From: Proteobacteria bacterium SG_bin9
Lineage (GTDB): Bacteria > Pseudomonadota > Alphaproteobacteria > Rhizobiales > Xanthobacteraceae
NCBI GenBank assembly: GCA_002083525.1
Contig: LWDM01000023.1
Location: 415,863-447,670, forward strand
Length of the DNA stretch: 31,808 nt
Direction of reading: 5' to 3'
Made by a program: the position numbers and the translations under genes. The notes under the pieces are model-generated. The model saw only the letters and a program-made list of their open reading frames with translations. It made no database searches and was not told where the DNA came from. Positions 23,836 through 31,475 of this stretch are shown here, in pieces (positions within the stretch are counted from its first letter, which is position 1; each line of letters starts with the position of its first letter).

Positions 23836-24343
23836 ATTCCCAAATCAGTTGTTTTCTGATTCACCATGCTGGCTGGGAGGAGGCCAGCATGGATGGCCAA
23901 GCCCTACTCTCTGGATCTTCGCAAGCGTGTGGTGGTCGCGATTAAGGGCGGAATGTCCCGCAATCAGGCCGCCAAGCAGTTTGGGGTTGCGATCAGCACG
24001 GCAATCCTCTGGATGCAGCGGGTCGAGGAGACCGGCAGCGTTTCTCCTGGCCAGATGGGCGGCCACAAGCCAAACGCAATTTCGGGAGATCACGCGGTCT
24101 GGCTGTCGCAGCGGATCAAAGACGGCGATTTCACCATACGCGGGCTCGTTGCCGAGCTTGCCGGACGCGGTCTGAAGGTCGACTACCACTCGGTGTGGGA
24201 CTTCGTGCACGCCGAGAAGCTCCGCTTCAAAAAAACGGGTGGTGGCTGGCGAACGCGATCTTCCCGACGTGGCGCGCCGGCGCGCGCAGCGGACAAAGTA
24301 TCAAGGTCGCGTCGAACCTGAGCGGCTGGTCTTCATCGACGAG
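23836..24343 (+). mobile_element. IS630-family insertion sequence, 5' remnant
   Basis: From ATG 23893 the frame reads MAKPYSLDLRKRVVVAIKGG then SRNQAAKQFGVAISTAILWM, the helix-turn-helix start of IS630-family transposases, and continues to KLRFKKT. There, at a run of seven A followed by CGGG (24229-24239), the frame is lost. One base on, it resumes VVAGERDLPDVARRRAQRTK and reaches ERLVFIDE, where similarity stops at 24343. The DDE catalytic core beyond the first Asp is missing. The sequence before the ATG (TTGTTTTCTGATTCACCATG) looks like the usual IS leader. An extra G is the simplest explanation of the break, although A7 could also be a slippery site. Confidence 0.8.
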
Positions 24344-24383
24344 AGTGTGCTGCAGAGCAACGGAAGGAGTTCAACATGAACTA

Positions 24384-24442
24384 AAAGCCGATTGTAAAGC
24401 TGCGAGAATGATGGGGCCGGCCGGCCCCCCGAGATCGGCTTT
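24384..24442. repeat. Nested inverted repeat with GGGGCCGGCCGGCCCC core
   Basis: AAAGCCGAT (24384-24392) pairs with ATCGGCTTT (24434-24442), enclosing a perfect 16-bp palindrome at 24413-24428. The result is a long imperfect stem with an extremely GC-rich inner hairpin directly after the IS remnant. It may be a terminator or an end of a lost mobile element; there is no coding frame across it. Confidence 0.5.
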
Positions 24443-24494
24443 CATGAGCGGGTCTCAAACCAGTCCGAGCTGCTGCGGCAAAGAGCCGTGGTGG

Positions 24495-24803
24495 TGAGCG
24501 TCGGATCAAACGTCCGGATTAAACCGAGCAGGTGAGTGTCCGAAAGACGAACGAAAGTGAACCCTCCGAGGACGCGTCGCTATGAATTCAAGTGTCGTCA
24601 AAACCAGGACCGTCTCGTCATCCCGGGACAAGTCCGCCAGATGCCTGAAGACCGGGCGGGCAGCGACCGGCGTAGAGGGGGCGTGAGTCGGACACAGGCT
24701 TTCGCGTGGAACTGCAGGAACCAGGCTCTTGATGCCAAGGGAGAAAGACGACGCGATGTCCAAGGATCACATGAAGAAGCAACTGCCTCAGGCTCTCAGG
24801 TAG
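24495..24803 (+). other. Possible group II intron 5' fragment
   Basis: The stretch resembles the 5' RNA part of proteobacterial group II introns as I remember them. It begins GTGAGCG (compare the GUGYG 5' end). It contains GACGAACGAAAGTGAACC at about 24550-24567, like a conserved domain I segment, then CGAGGACGCG, and further on GTGGAACTGCAGGAACC. A ribosome site GGGAGAAAG then precedes ATG 24756, where a maturase gene would start, but the frame stops after 15 codons (TAG 24801). No reverse transcriptase and no domain V (GAGCCGTATG to ACGGTTC) follow. This rests on recalled motifs, not on alignment or folding. Confidence 0.4.
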
Positions 24804-24880
24804 TCAGCATCAGATGTGATCACCGAATTGATTCCGTCGGAAGTAAGCGATGACGAGCCTCTAGCTAGTAGCAGCCAGCA

Positions 24881-24970
24881 CGGGTCGGACGCAGGTTGGC
24901 TGCCATATTAGCGGCTGACGTGGCGGGCTACTCGCGGCGCGCGTTCGCGGCATCCTCTTGCATAAGCTAA
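24881..24970 (+). pseudogene. Class III adenylate cyclase, N-terminal scrap
   Basis: The frame RVGRRLAAILAADVAGYSRR matches the first strand of the class III adenylate/guanylate cyclase domain in the rhizobial cyclase-TPR family (usually RRLAAILAADVVGYSRLM). After YSRR it runs into unrelated residues and ends at TAA 24968. Only about 20 of several hundred residues remain. Nothing recognisable lies in the following 155 bases up to pntB. Confidence 0.65.
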
Positions 24971-25125
24971 ACCGCGATGAAATTTGGATGAATCGTCGTC
25001 GCGCTCGATTGCCCCTCCGCGAATATTTCGGCGGCAATCATTTAATATCTCGGATGGGGAGCAGGTCATAATCGGCTTAAGCTAGGCTTTTGAACTAAAT
25101 CATGCTTCTCGAATATCGGAACACG

Positions 25126-26523
25126 CTACATCCCCTTGACGATGTTCTCGGTGACCTTCTTGGCATCACCAAGGAGCATCATGGTGTTGTCGCGATAGAA
25201 CAGGGGATTGTCGATGCCGGCATAGCCGGAGGCCAGCGAGCGCTTGATGAACATCACGGTGCCCGCCTTCCACACCTGCAGCACCGGCATGCCGTAGATC
25301 GGCGAGGTCTTGTCCTCCTCGGCGGCGGGGTTGGTGACGTCGTTGGCGCCGATCACGAAGGCAATATCGGCCTGCGCGAATTCGGAGTTGATGTCCTCGA
25401 GTTCGAACACCTCGTCATAGGGCACGTTGGCCTCGGCCAGCAGCACGTTCATGTGGCCGGGCATGCGGCCGGCGACCGGGTGAATGGCGTATTTCACCTC
25501 GACGCCTTCCTTCTTCAGCATGTCGGCCATTTCGCGCAGCGCGTGCTGGGCCTGCGCCACCGCCATGCCGTAGCCGGGCACGATGATGACCTTGGACGCA
25601 TTCTTCATGATGAAGGCGGCATCGTCGGCCGAGCCGAGTTTTGCGGGCTTCTGCTCGCCCGTGCCGCCGCCGGCCGCCGCCGTCTCGCCGCCGAAGCCGC
25701 CGAGGATCACCGAGATGAACGAGCGGTTCATCGCGTGGCACATGATGTAGGACAGGATCGCGCCAGATGAGCCGACCAGCGCGCCGGTGATGATCAGCGC
25801 GGAGTTGCCCAGCGTGAAGCCGATGCCGGCCGCGGCCCAGCCGGAATAGGAGTTCAGCATCGAGATCACGACCGGCATGTCGGCGCCGCCGATCGGGATG
25901 ATCATGAGCACGCCGAGCACGAGCGCGATGATGGTGATGAGCCAGAAATCGAGTGCGCTGCCGGAGATGACGAGCCCGACGATGAAGAACACCAGCGCAA
26001 GGCCAAGCGCGATGTTGATGGCGTGTCGGAACGGCAGGATGATCGGTGCGCCGCTCATCCGCGCGGAAAGCTTCAGGAACGCGATCACCGAGCCGGTGAA
26101 GGTCAGCGCGCCGATGGCAACGCCGAGCGACATTTCGACGAGGCTTTGCTTGTGGATATTGCCGGGTGTGCCGATGTCGAAGGCTTCCGGCGCATAGAAC
26201 GCACCGGCGGCGACCAGCACCGCGGCCATGCCAACCAGGGAGTGGAAGGCCGCGACCAGTTCGGGCATCGAGGTCATGGGCACGCGGCGCGCAATGACCG
26301 CACCGATCGCGCCGCCGATGGCGATGCCGACGATGACAAGGATCCAGGCCAGGGTGTCTGCAGGCGGATGGTTGGCCAGCGTGGTGGCGACCGCGATCGC
26401 CATGCCGATCATGCCGAACAAATTGCCGCGCCGGCTCGACGCCGGGCTCGACAGCCCGCGCAGCGACAGGATGAACAGCACACCCGCCACCAGATAGAGA
26501 AGTGCAGAGAGATTGGCGTTCAT
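25126..26523 (-). CDS. pntB: NAD(P) transhydrogenase subunit beta
   Basis: A 465-residue inner-membrane protein with about nine helices in the first 270 residues and a C-terminal NADP(H)-binding domain III: KVIIVPGYGMAVAQAQHALREM (the GYGMAVAQ dinucleotide fingerprint), HPVAGRMPGHMNVLLAEANVPYD and the VIGANDVTNPAA and PVLQVWKAGTVMFIKRSLASGYAG motifs. With PntAA and PntAB it moves protons across the membrane while reducing NADP with NADH. GGGGA lies ahead of the ATG. It is the last gene of the operon, 42 bases after pntAB. Confidence 0.97.
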   Translation of the reverse strand: MNANLSALLYLVAGVLFILSLRGLSSPASSRRGNLFGMIGMAIAVATTLANHPPADTLAWILVIVGIAIGGAIGAVIARRVPMTSMPELVAAFHSLVGMAAVLVAAGAFYAPEAFDIGTPGNIHKQSLVEMSLGVAIGALTFTGSVIAFLKLSARMSGAPIILPFRHAINIALGLALVFFIVGLVISGSALDFWLITIIALVLGVLMIIPIGGADMPVVISMLNSYSGWAAAGIGFTLGNSALIITGALVGSSGAILSYIMCHAMNRSFISVILGGFGGETAAAGGGTGEQKPAKLGSADDAAFIMKNASKVIIVPGYGMAVAQAQHALREMADMLKKEGVEVKYAIHPVAGRMPGHMNVLLAEANVPYDEVFELEDINSEFAQADIAFVIGANDVTNPAAEEDKTSPIYGMPVLQVWKAGTVMFIKRSLASGYAGIDNPLFYRDNTMMLLGDAKKVTENIVKGM

Positions 26524-26565
26524 CTCAGGTCCCCGTTTTCCTCACCATCCCGAGGTGGTTGCCGC

Positions 26566-26883
26566 TCATTTGGCCTTCTTCTTGTACATGCCCAGCATGC
26601 GCTGGGTGACAAGGAAGCCGCCGAAGATGTTGATGCAGGCGAAGACCAGCGCAACGAAGCCGAAGCCGCGGGCCCAGCCGCTGCCGCTCGAAACGTTCGC
26701 CACGCCGCCGGCGAGCAGCGCGCCGACCACGATCACCGAGGAGATCGCGTTGGTGACTGACATCAGCGGCGTATGCAGCGCCGGGGTCACCGACCACACC
26801 ACGAAATAGCCGACGAACACGGCGAGCACGAAAATCGACAGCCGGAACACGAAGGGATCGACGGCCTGCGCGAGATGCTCCAT
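26566..26883 (-). CDS. pntAB: NAD(P) transhydrogenase subunit alpha part 2
   Basis: A 105-residue protein with three or four membrane helices (FRLSIFVLAVFVGYFVVWSV, ALHTPLMSVTNAISSVIVVGALL, GFVALVFACINIFGGFLVTQRML). It forms the N-terminal part of the membrane domain II, which in E. coli is fused to the alpha subunit. The separate gene is typical of alphaproteobacteria such as Rhodospirillum rubrum. The AGGAGAGAAGCC ribosome site is strong. It lies between pntAA (11-base gap) and pntB. Confidence 0.96.
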   Translation of the reverse strand: MEHLAQAVDPFVFRLSIFVLAVFVGYFVVWSVTPALHTPLMSVTNAISSVIVVGALLAGGVANVSSGSGWARGFGFVALVFACINIFGGFLVTQRMLGMYKKKAK

Positions 26884-26894
26884 GGCTTCTCTCC

Positions 26895-28019
26895 TTATTT
26901 CGGCTGGAAGTTCGGGTGGATGACGGCGCCGTCCCTGGTCAGCGCGGTCGCCTTCACCAGCTCATCGTCCCAGTTCACGGCAAGCGCCTTGTTGGCCTTG
27001 TCGATCATGGTCTCGATGAACGAGAACAAATTGCGGGCATAGAGGCCGGAAGCCGACGCCGCGACGCGGCCGGCGACATTGGTGTAGCCGACAATCTTGA
27101 TGCCATCGACCTCGACGACCTCGCCGGGTTTTGCGCCCTCGACATTGCCGCCGCGCTCGACCGCGAGGTCGACCAGCACGGAGCCGGGCTTCATCGACTT
27201 CACCATATCGGCGGAGACGAGCTTTGGCGCGGGCCGGCCCGGGATCAGCGCGGTGGTGATGACGATGTCCTGCTTCTTGATGTGCTCGGCGGTGAGCGCA
27301 GCCTGCTTGGCCTGATATTCCTTGCTCATCTCCTTGGCGTAGCCACCGGCGGTCTGCGCGTTCTTGAACTCCTCGTCCTCGACCGCGAGGAATTTGGCGC
27401 CGAGCGATTCAACCTGCTCCTTCGTTGCAGGGCGCACGTCGGTCGCGGTGACGACGGCGCCGAGGCGGCGTGCGGTCGCAATCGCCTGCAGGCCGGCGAC
27501 GCCGACGCCCATCACAAACACCTTTGCGGCCGGAACGGTGCCGGCCGCGGTCATCATCATCGGGAAGGCGCGGCCGAAGGCTTCGGCGCCCTCGATCACG
27601 GCGCGATAGCCGGCGAGGTTGGCCTGCGACGACAACACGTCCATCACCTGCGCGCGCGTGATGCGCGGCATCAGTTCCATCGCAAACGCAGCGACGCCGG
27701 CATCCGCCATCGCCTTCAGCGCGGCGTCGTTGCCGTAGGGGTCCATGATCGCGACGACGAGCGCGCCGCGCTTGTATTGTGAAAGCTCGGAGGCCTCAGG
27801 CCGCTTCACCTTGATGATGATGTCGGCATCCCTGAGCGCGTCCGCGCTGACGGTGGCGCCGGCCGCGGTGAATTCGGAATCCGGCAGACCCGACTTGACG
27901 CCTGCGCCGGGTTCGACCGCGACCTCCGCGCCGAGCGCCTTGAATTTCTTGATGGTATCGGGTGATGCGGCAACCCGCGGCTCGGACGGATCGATTTCCC
28001 TGGCAATCGCAATCTTCAT
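26895..28019 (-). CDS. pntAA: NAD(P) transhydrogenase subunit alpha part 1
   Basis: A 374-residue soluble NAD(H)-binding subunit (domain I), homologous to alanine dehydrogenase. It starts MKIAIAREIDPSEPRVAASPDTIKKF, has LMPRITRAQVMDVLSSQANLAGYRAV near residue 120-145, the Rossmann loop VFVMGVGVAGLQAIATARRLGA, and TTALIPGRPAPKLV with VDLAVERGGNVEG. The ATG at 28019 follows GGGAGGCGTC; a longer frame to 28076 lacks support. It is the first gene of pntAA-pntAB-pntB, divergent from selD. NADH is the expected hydride donor for the membrane complex. Confidence 0.96.
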   Translation of the reverse strand: MKIAIAREIDPSEPRVAASPDTIKKFKALGAEVAVEPGAGVKSGLPDSEFTAAGATVSADALRDADIIIKVKRPEASELSQYKRGALVVAIMDPYGNDAALKAMADAGVAAFAMELMPRITRAQVMDVLSSQANLAGYRAVIEGAEAFGRAFPMMMTAAGTVPAAKVFVMGVGVAGLQAIATARRLGAVVTATDVRPATKEQVESLGAKFLAVEDEEFKNAQTAGGYAKEMSKEYQAKQAALTAEHIKKQDIVITTALIPGRPAPKLVSADMVKSMKPGSVLVDLAVERGGNVEGAKPGEVVEVDGIKIVGYTNVAGRVAASASGLYARNLFSFIETMIDKANKALAVNWDDELVKATALTRDGAVIHPNFQPK

Positions 28020-28131
28020 GACGCCTCCCCCAGCCGTTGGCCCATCAAATCGGGACCACCAATCAAATCTACCCACGTGAATGAAACGGAGGCCGCTCTA
28101 TCCCACCAGTTCCTCAACAGCTGTCTAACAA

Positions 28132-28164
28132 TTGACAAGCAATAGACCAGGGCCGGACTATATT
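28132..28164 (+). promoter_or_regulatory. Possible selD promoter
   Basis: A perfect -35 box TTGACA lies at 28132-28137. The best -10-like boxes are ACTATA (spacer 19) and TATATT at 28159-28164 (spacer 21), both wider than ideal. The site lies 31 to 63 bases ahead of the selD ATG at 28195. The same TTGACA supplies an unlikely TTG start for a longer frame. Confidence 0.35.
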
Positions 28165-28194
28165 GCGTCCAGCACAACTCGTCTCGGCAGCAAT

Positions 28195-29298
28195 ATGGCC
28201 TCTTTCAATATTCTTTCTTCGCAGCTTTTAACGGAAGGCCTAGGCGACGGCGTTTCTACTACCGTAAAGCTCACCACCCTAGCTCACGGCGGAGGTTGCG
28301 GATGCAAACTCGCACCTTCTGTCCTCCAAGAGCTGCTCTCTAATGCGCCGCTGGCAAGACCATTTTCCGAACTACTTGTCGGCAACGAAACAAGCGACGA
28401 TTCCGCGGTCTGGCAAATCAACGAGACGACCTGCATCGTGGCCACCACCGATTTCTTCATGCCGATTGTCGACGACCCCGTCGATTTCGGGCGGATCGCG
28501 GCGACCAACGCGATCTCGGACGTCTATGCTATGGGCGCAAAGCCGATTATGGCGCTGGCGATCCTCGGAATGCCGCTCGGGAAACTTTCCCTGACGATGG
28601 TCCGCGACATTCTCAAGGGCGGCGCCTCGATATGCGCGCAGGCCGGTATTCCCGTCGCGGGCGGACATTCCATCGATTCACCGGAGCCCATTTACGGCCT
28701 CGTCGTGATCGGCATCTGTCATCCCGGTCAAATCAAACGCAACAGCAGCGCACGGGCCGGAGACGCACTCATATTGACGAAGGCACTGGGGGTTGGTTTC
28801 TATTCAGCCGCGCTGAAAAGATCGCAACTCGACGACAATGGCTATGCCGAGCTGATCGCATCGACTACGCAGCTCAATGCCATCGGCACGAAGCTCGGCG
28901 GGAACGATAGCGTTCATGCCATGACCGACGTCACGGGATTTGGCGTGCTCGGTCACGCAATTGAAATGGCGACCGGCTCGAAGGTGCAGATCACCATCAG
29001 CATGTCCGAACTGCCGCTGCTCCCGCAGGCAAAACAGCTCTCCAAGCGGGGCTTTGTCACAGGCGCCTCGCACCGCAACTGGGCGAGCGCCGCGAACAAA
29101 GCAGAACTCTTTTCCGACATCGCGGAATGGCAGAAAAATGTCCTGACGGACCCGCAGACATCGGGCGGCCTATTGATCTCATGCCCGGCGCAACAGGCGA
29201 GCGCCTTGGTGAGTCAGATCCAGTCGGCGGGTTATGCCTCCGCGAGGGTGATCGGCACGGTCAGCGCCGGCGGCGGGGGCGCGCGCGTCGTTCCCTGA
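28195..29298 (+). CDS. selD: Selenide, water dikinase (selenophosphate synthetase)
   Basis: A 367-residue enzyme making selenophosphate from selenide and ATP, the selenium donor for selenocysteine synthesis. The active-site loop is HGGGCGCKLAP (catalytic Cys rather than selenocysteine, and Lys). ATP/metal motifs include VGNETSDDSAVW, ATTDFFMPIVDDPVDFGRIAATNAISDVYAMG, GGHSIDSPEPIYG and LTDPQTSGGLL. It is close to the 347 residues of E. coli SelD, with some 20 extra N-terminal residues. ATG 28195 is the only ATG before the conserved part, though its ribosome site is weak. It is convergent with the tRNA-Sec/selB/selA unit. Confidence 0.96.
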   Translation: MASFNILSSQLLTEGLGDGVSTTVKLTTLAHGGGCGCKLAPSVLQELLSNAPLARPFSELLVGNETSDDSAVWQINETTCIVATTDFFMPIVDDPVDFGRIAATNAISDVYAMGAKPIMALAILGMPLGKLSLTMVRDILKGGASICAQAGIPVAGGHSIDSPEPIYGLVVIGICHPGQIKRNSSARAGDALILTKALGVGFYSAALKRSQLDDNGYAELIASTTQLNAIGTKLGGNDSVHAMTDVTGFGVLGHAIEMATGSKVQITISMSELPLLPQAKQLSKRGFVTGASHRNWASAANKAELFSDIAEWQKNVLTDPQTSGGLLISCPAQQASALVSQIQSAGYASARVIGTVSAGGGGARVVP

Positions 29299-29375
29299 CA
29301 AATCATTGACCGGGCGGGCGAAGCATACATCGCTTCTCGCGCCCAGGCTGTTTCGAACCGCCACGTTACTGCAAG

Positions 29376-29471
29376 TGGCGGAAGAGAGAGGGAGTCGAAC
29401 CCACCAAGGACCGTCTGACAGCCCTTCCCGGATTTGAAGTCCGGACGTCCCACCGGAGACGATTCTCTTCC
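29376..29471 (-). tRNA. selC: tRNA-Sec (anticodon TCA)
   Basis: The leftward strand gives a 96-nt tRNA with an 8-bp acceptor stem (GGAAGAGA with TCTCTTCC), discriminator G and encoded CCA. The anticodon arm CCGGACTTCAAATCCGG carries TCA. There is a long variable arm (GGGCTGTCAGACGGTCC) and a T arm with GGGTTCGACTCCC. The 8-bp acceptor, UCA anticodon and long variable arm are diagnostic of bacterial tRNA-Sec. Its 5' base lies two bases after the selB stop codon, so it is probably processed from the selA-selB transcript. Confidence 0.97.
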
Positions 29472-29473
29472 AA

Positions 29474-31423
29474 TCAGGCGGCTCCCACGCGCCTCGACCC
29501 GCCCAACCTGAAAAGATCGAGGCGATGCCTGTTGAGGATACGGAAATCACCGCGCCGGATCGTGACTCCGTGTCGGTCGAAGAATTCCAGCAGCTCGATC
29601 GAAGTCCGACGGCCGTTGTTCAAACGATCGCGCAGGATTGCCGTTCCGATCTGCCCGTCGTTTGCGTCCGAAATATCAACGATGATGTCAAGTATCTCCG
29701 CCAGAACGTCGCGGGTGAAGAAATGATCGTGCGAAACTTCCTGAACCTTTCCCATCTGCGCCAGCGTCTTGAGAAGACGTCGCGCGCCGGTTTCGTTCAA
29801 GGCGAGCAATTTGCCCAGCTCTCGCACTTTCGGCGGCTTGAATTTATGAGTTTCGCTCAACAGTGGAAAGATTCGCTTCCAGTTTTTCTCGTCCGGACCG
29901 GTCAGCGTCAACGCGTGGGATGGAAGCCGGATCCAGGTCCCGTTCAGAACTACACGCTGGGACTGAATCAGGTTTTGTAGAAACCCGCTGAAAGCGACAG
30001 CCGGCAGGCGCGGCTGAAGCACAAGGCGCAACTGCTCGAAACCGATACCGATCAGATTCGGATTCTCGCGATGAAACCTCGCAAGCGTGTCGAGTAGCAA
30101 CGATGTCAATCCGGCCGCAACGGAACTTGAAAGCGCAAACACCCGATCGCGGACCGCGACAAGCACGAGCGCAAGCTCTGCGGCGAGGTTGTCGATCTCG
30201 GAATCGGACAGGGCACGGTCGCGGCCGAACGCTGTGAGATCGACATAGTGGGGCGGGCATTCGAGAAGTCCGACCAGAATATCGCGTTCGGACGATTCCG
30301 ACAGATAGGCAAGCTGTGCCAAGCGGGCCGGAGTACGGCGCCGACGCGCCGGCGCGCGAAGATCGGCAAATCTCCCTCCTCCCAGCGTCCGTCGTCCCGA
30401 AATATCCCGGACGACAAACCGGTCGCCCGCGGTAGCCGCGATCGAACGATCCAGAACCAGTTGGATAAAACCTTCGCGCCCTGGAGCGAAGTGGCCGTCC
30501 GACAGATGAAGGATATGCGCATTCATTTCAGTTGCAGCATGATGGAGCTTAACCGGCATCCACTGCGACAGGGGCTTGTTCTCGCCGACCAGCAGCCGAA
30601 GGGAGGCGTCGATGCGGTTGCTCGGCGAGTGAAGCGCGGGATCCAGGACGATGTCGCCGCGAGAAATGGATTGTTTGGTGATGCCGCTACCCGTCAGGTT
30701 CAGCGCGCAGCGGTCACCCCCGCGCCCCTCGGCGGCCTTGCTGTTTTGAACGTGTATGGAACGGACCTGGGCCTTTATCCCCGAGGGGCTGACAACCAGC
30801 GTGTCTCCGACACAAACGCGCCCCGACATCGCGGTGCCGGTGACGACCGTCCCGATGCCCGGAAGCGTAAAGCAACGATCAACAGCGAGCCGAAACCGGC
30901 CCTGTGAACTTTTCTTTTCTGCATTTCGAGCCGCATCCGCGATATCCTTGCGGATCCTTTCAATCCCGCGACCAGTCAAGCTCGAAACGGCAACAATGGG
31001 AACTGACGAAAGCGTCGTTGCAGCCAGCCGAGCGCGCACCGTAGAGCGCACCGCCTGAAGGTCGTCATCGGTTACAAGATCGGATTTCGTCAGCGCGACC
31101 AGTCCGCGCGTGACACCGAGAAGATCTAGGATGGCAAGGTGTTCGTTGGTCTGCGGCTTCATGCCTTCATTGGCGGCGACGGCGAGAATGACCCAGTCAA
31201 TTCCCGTTACGCCTGCGAGCATATTGTGAATGAAACGCTCATGCCCCGGCACATCCACAAAACCAACGGTGTCGCCATACTGCGTGGACCAATACGCAAA
31301 GCCGAGATCGATCGAGATCCCTCTTTCTTTTTCTTCCTTAAGCCGGTCGGTATCAACTCCCGTCAGCGCGCGGACAAGAGCGGTCTTGCCATGATCGATA
31401 TGACCGGCCGTTCCGACGATCAT
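29474..31423 (-). CDS. selB: Selenocysteine-specific elongation factor SelB
   Basis: A 649-residue GTPase that brings Sec-tRNA to UGA codons next to a SECIS hairpin. The G domain is at the start: MIVGTAGHIDHGKTALVRAL (P loop), EKERGISIDLGF, DVPGHERFIHNML and LTKSD in place of NKxD. EF-Tu-like domains II/III follow (FTLPGIGTVVTGTAMSGRV). The last 250 residues or so contain winged-helix repeats that bind SECIS RNA (KFKPPKVRELGKLLALNETGARRLLKTL; the end has GDFRILNRHR). The conserved start is ATG 31423. ATG 31474, one base after the selA stop, would add 17 residues and is favoured if translation is coupled. Confidence 0.96.
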   Translation of the reverse strand: MIVGTAGHIDHGKTALVRALTGVDTDRLKEEKERGISIDLGFAYWSTQYGDTVGFVDVPGHERFIHNMLAGVTGIDWVILAVAANEGMKPQTNEHLAILDLLGVTRGLVALTKSDLVTDDDLQAVRSTVRARLAATTLSSVPIVAVSSLTGRGIERIRKDIADAARNAEKKSSQGRFRLAVDRCFTLPGIGTVVTGTAMSGRVCVGDTLVVSPSGIKAQVRSIHVQNSKAAEGRGGDRCALNLTGSGITKQSISRGDIVLDPALHSPSNRIDASLRLLVGENKPLSQWMPVKLHHAATEMNAHILHLSDGHFAPGREGFIQLVLDRSIAATAGDRFVVRDISGRRTLGGGRFADLRAPARRRRTPARLAQLAYLSESSERDILVGLLECPPHYVDLTAFGRDRALSDSEIDNLAAELALVLVAVRDRVFALSSSVAAGLTSLLLDTLARFHRENPNLIGIGFEQLRLVLQPRLPAVAFSGFLQNLIQSQRVVLNGTWIRLPSHALTLTGPDEKNWKRIFPLLSETHKFKPPKVRELGKLLALNETGARRLLKTLAQMGKVQEVSHDHFFTRDVLAEILDIIVDISDANDGQIGTAILRDRLNNGRRTSIELLEFFDRHGVTIRRGDFRILNRHRLDLFRLGGSRRVGAA

Positions 31424-31475
31424 CACGCGCCCCGTTTCGGACCGCGCGAGCGGCTGCCGACCGTCGCACGCCATC

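Noticed and set aside
25102..25770. Long rightward open frame of 222 codons
   Set aside because: It is antisense to pntB, histidine-rich and without a family; pntB on the other strand is unmistakable.
28804..29298. Selenocysteine in SelD itself
   Set aside because: The active-site loop reads GGGCGCKL with Cys codons; no in-frame TGA occurs before the true stop.
29299..29375. Intrinsic terminator between selD and tRNA-Sec
   Set aside because: A GAAGC/GCTTC dyad is present but the stem is broken and no T run follows on either strand.
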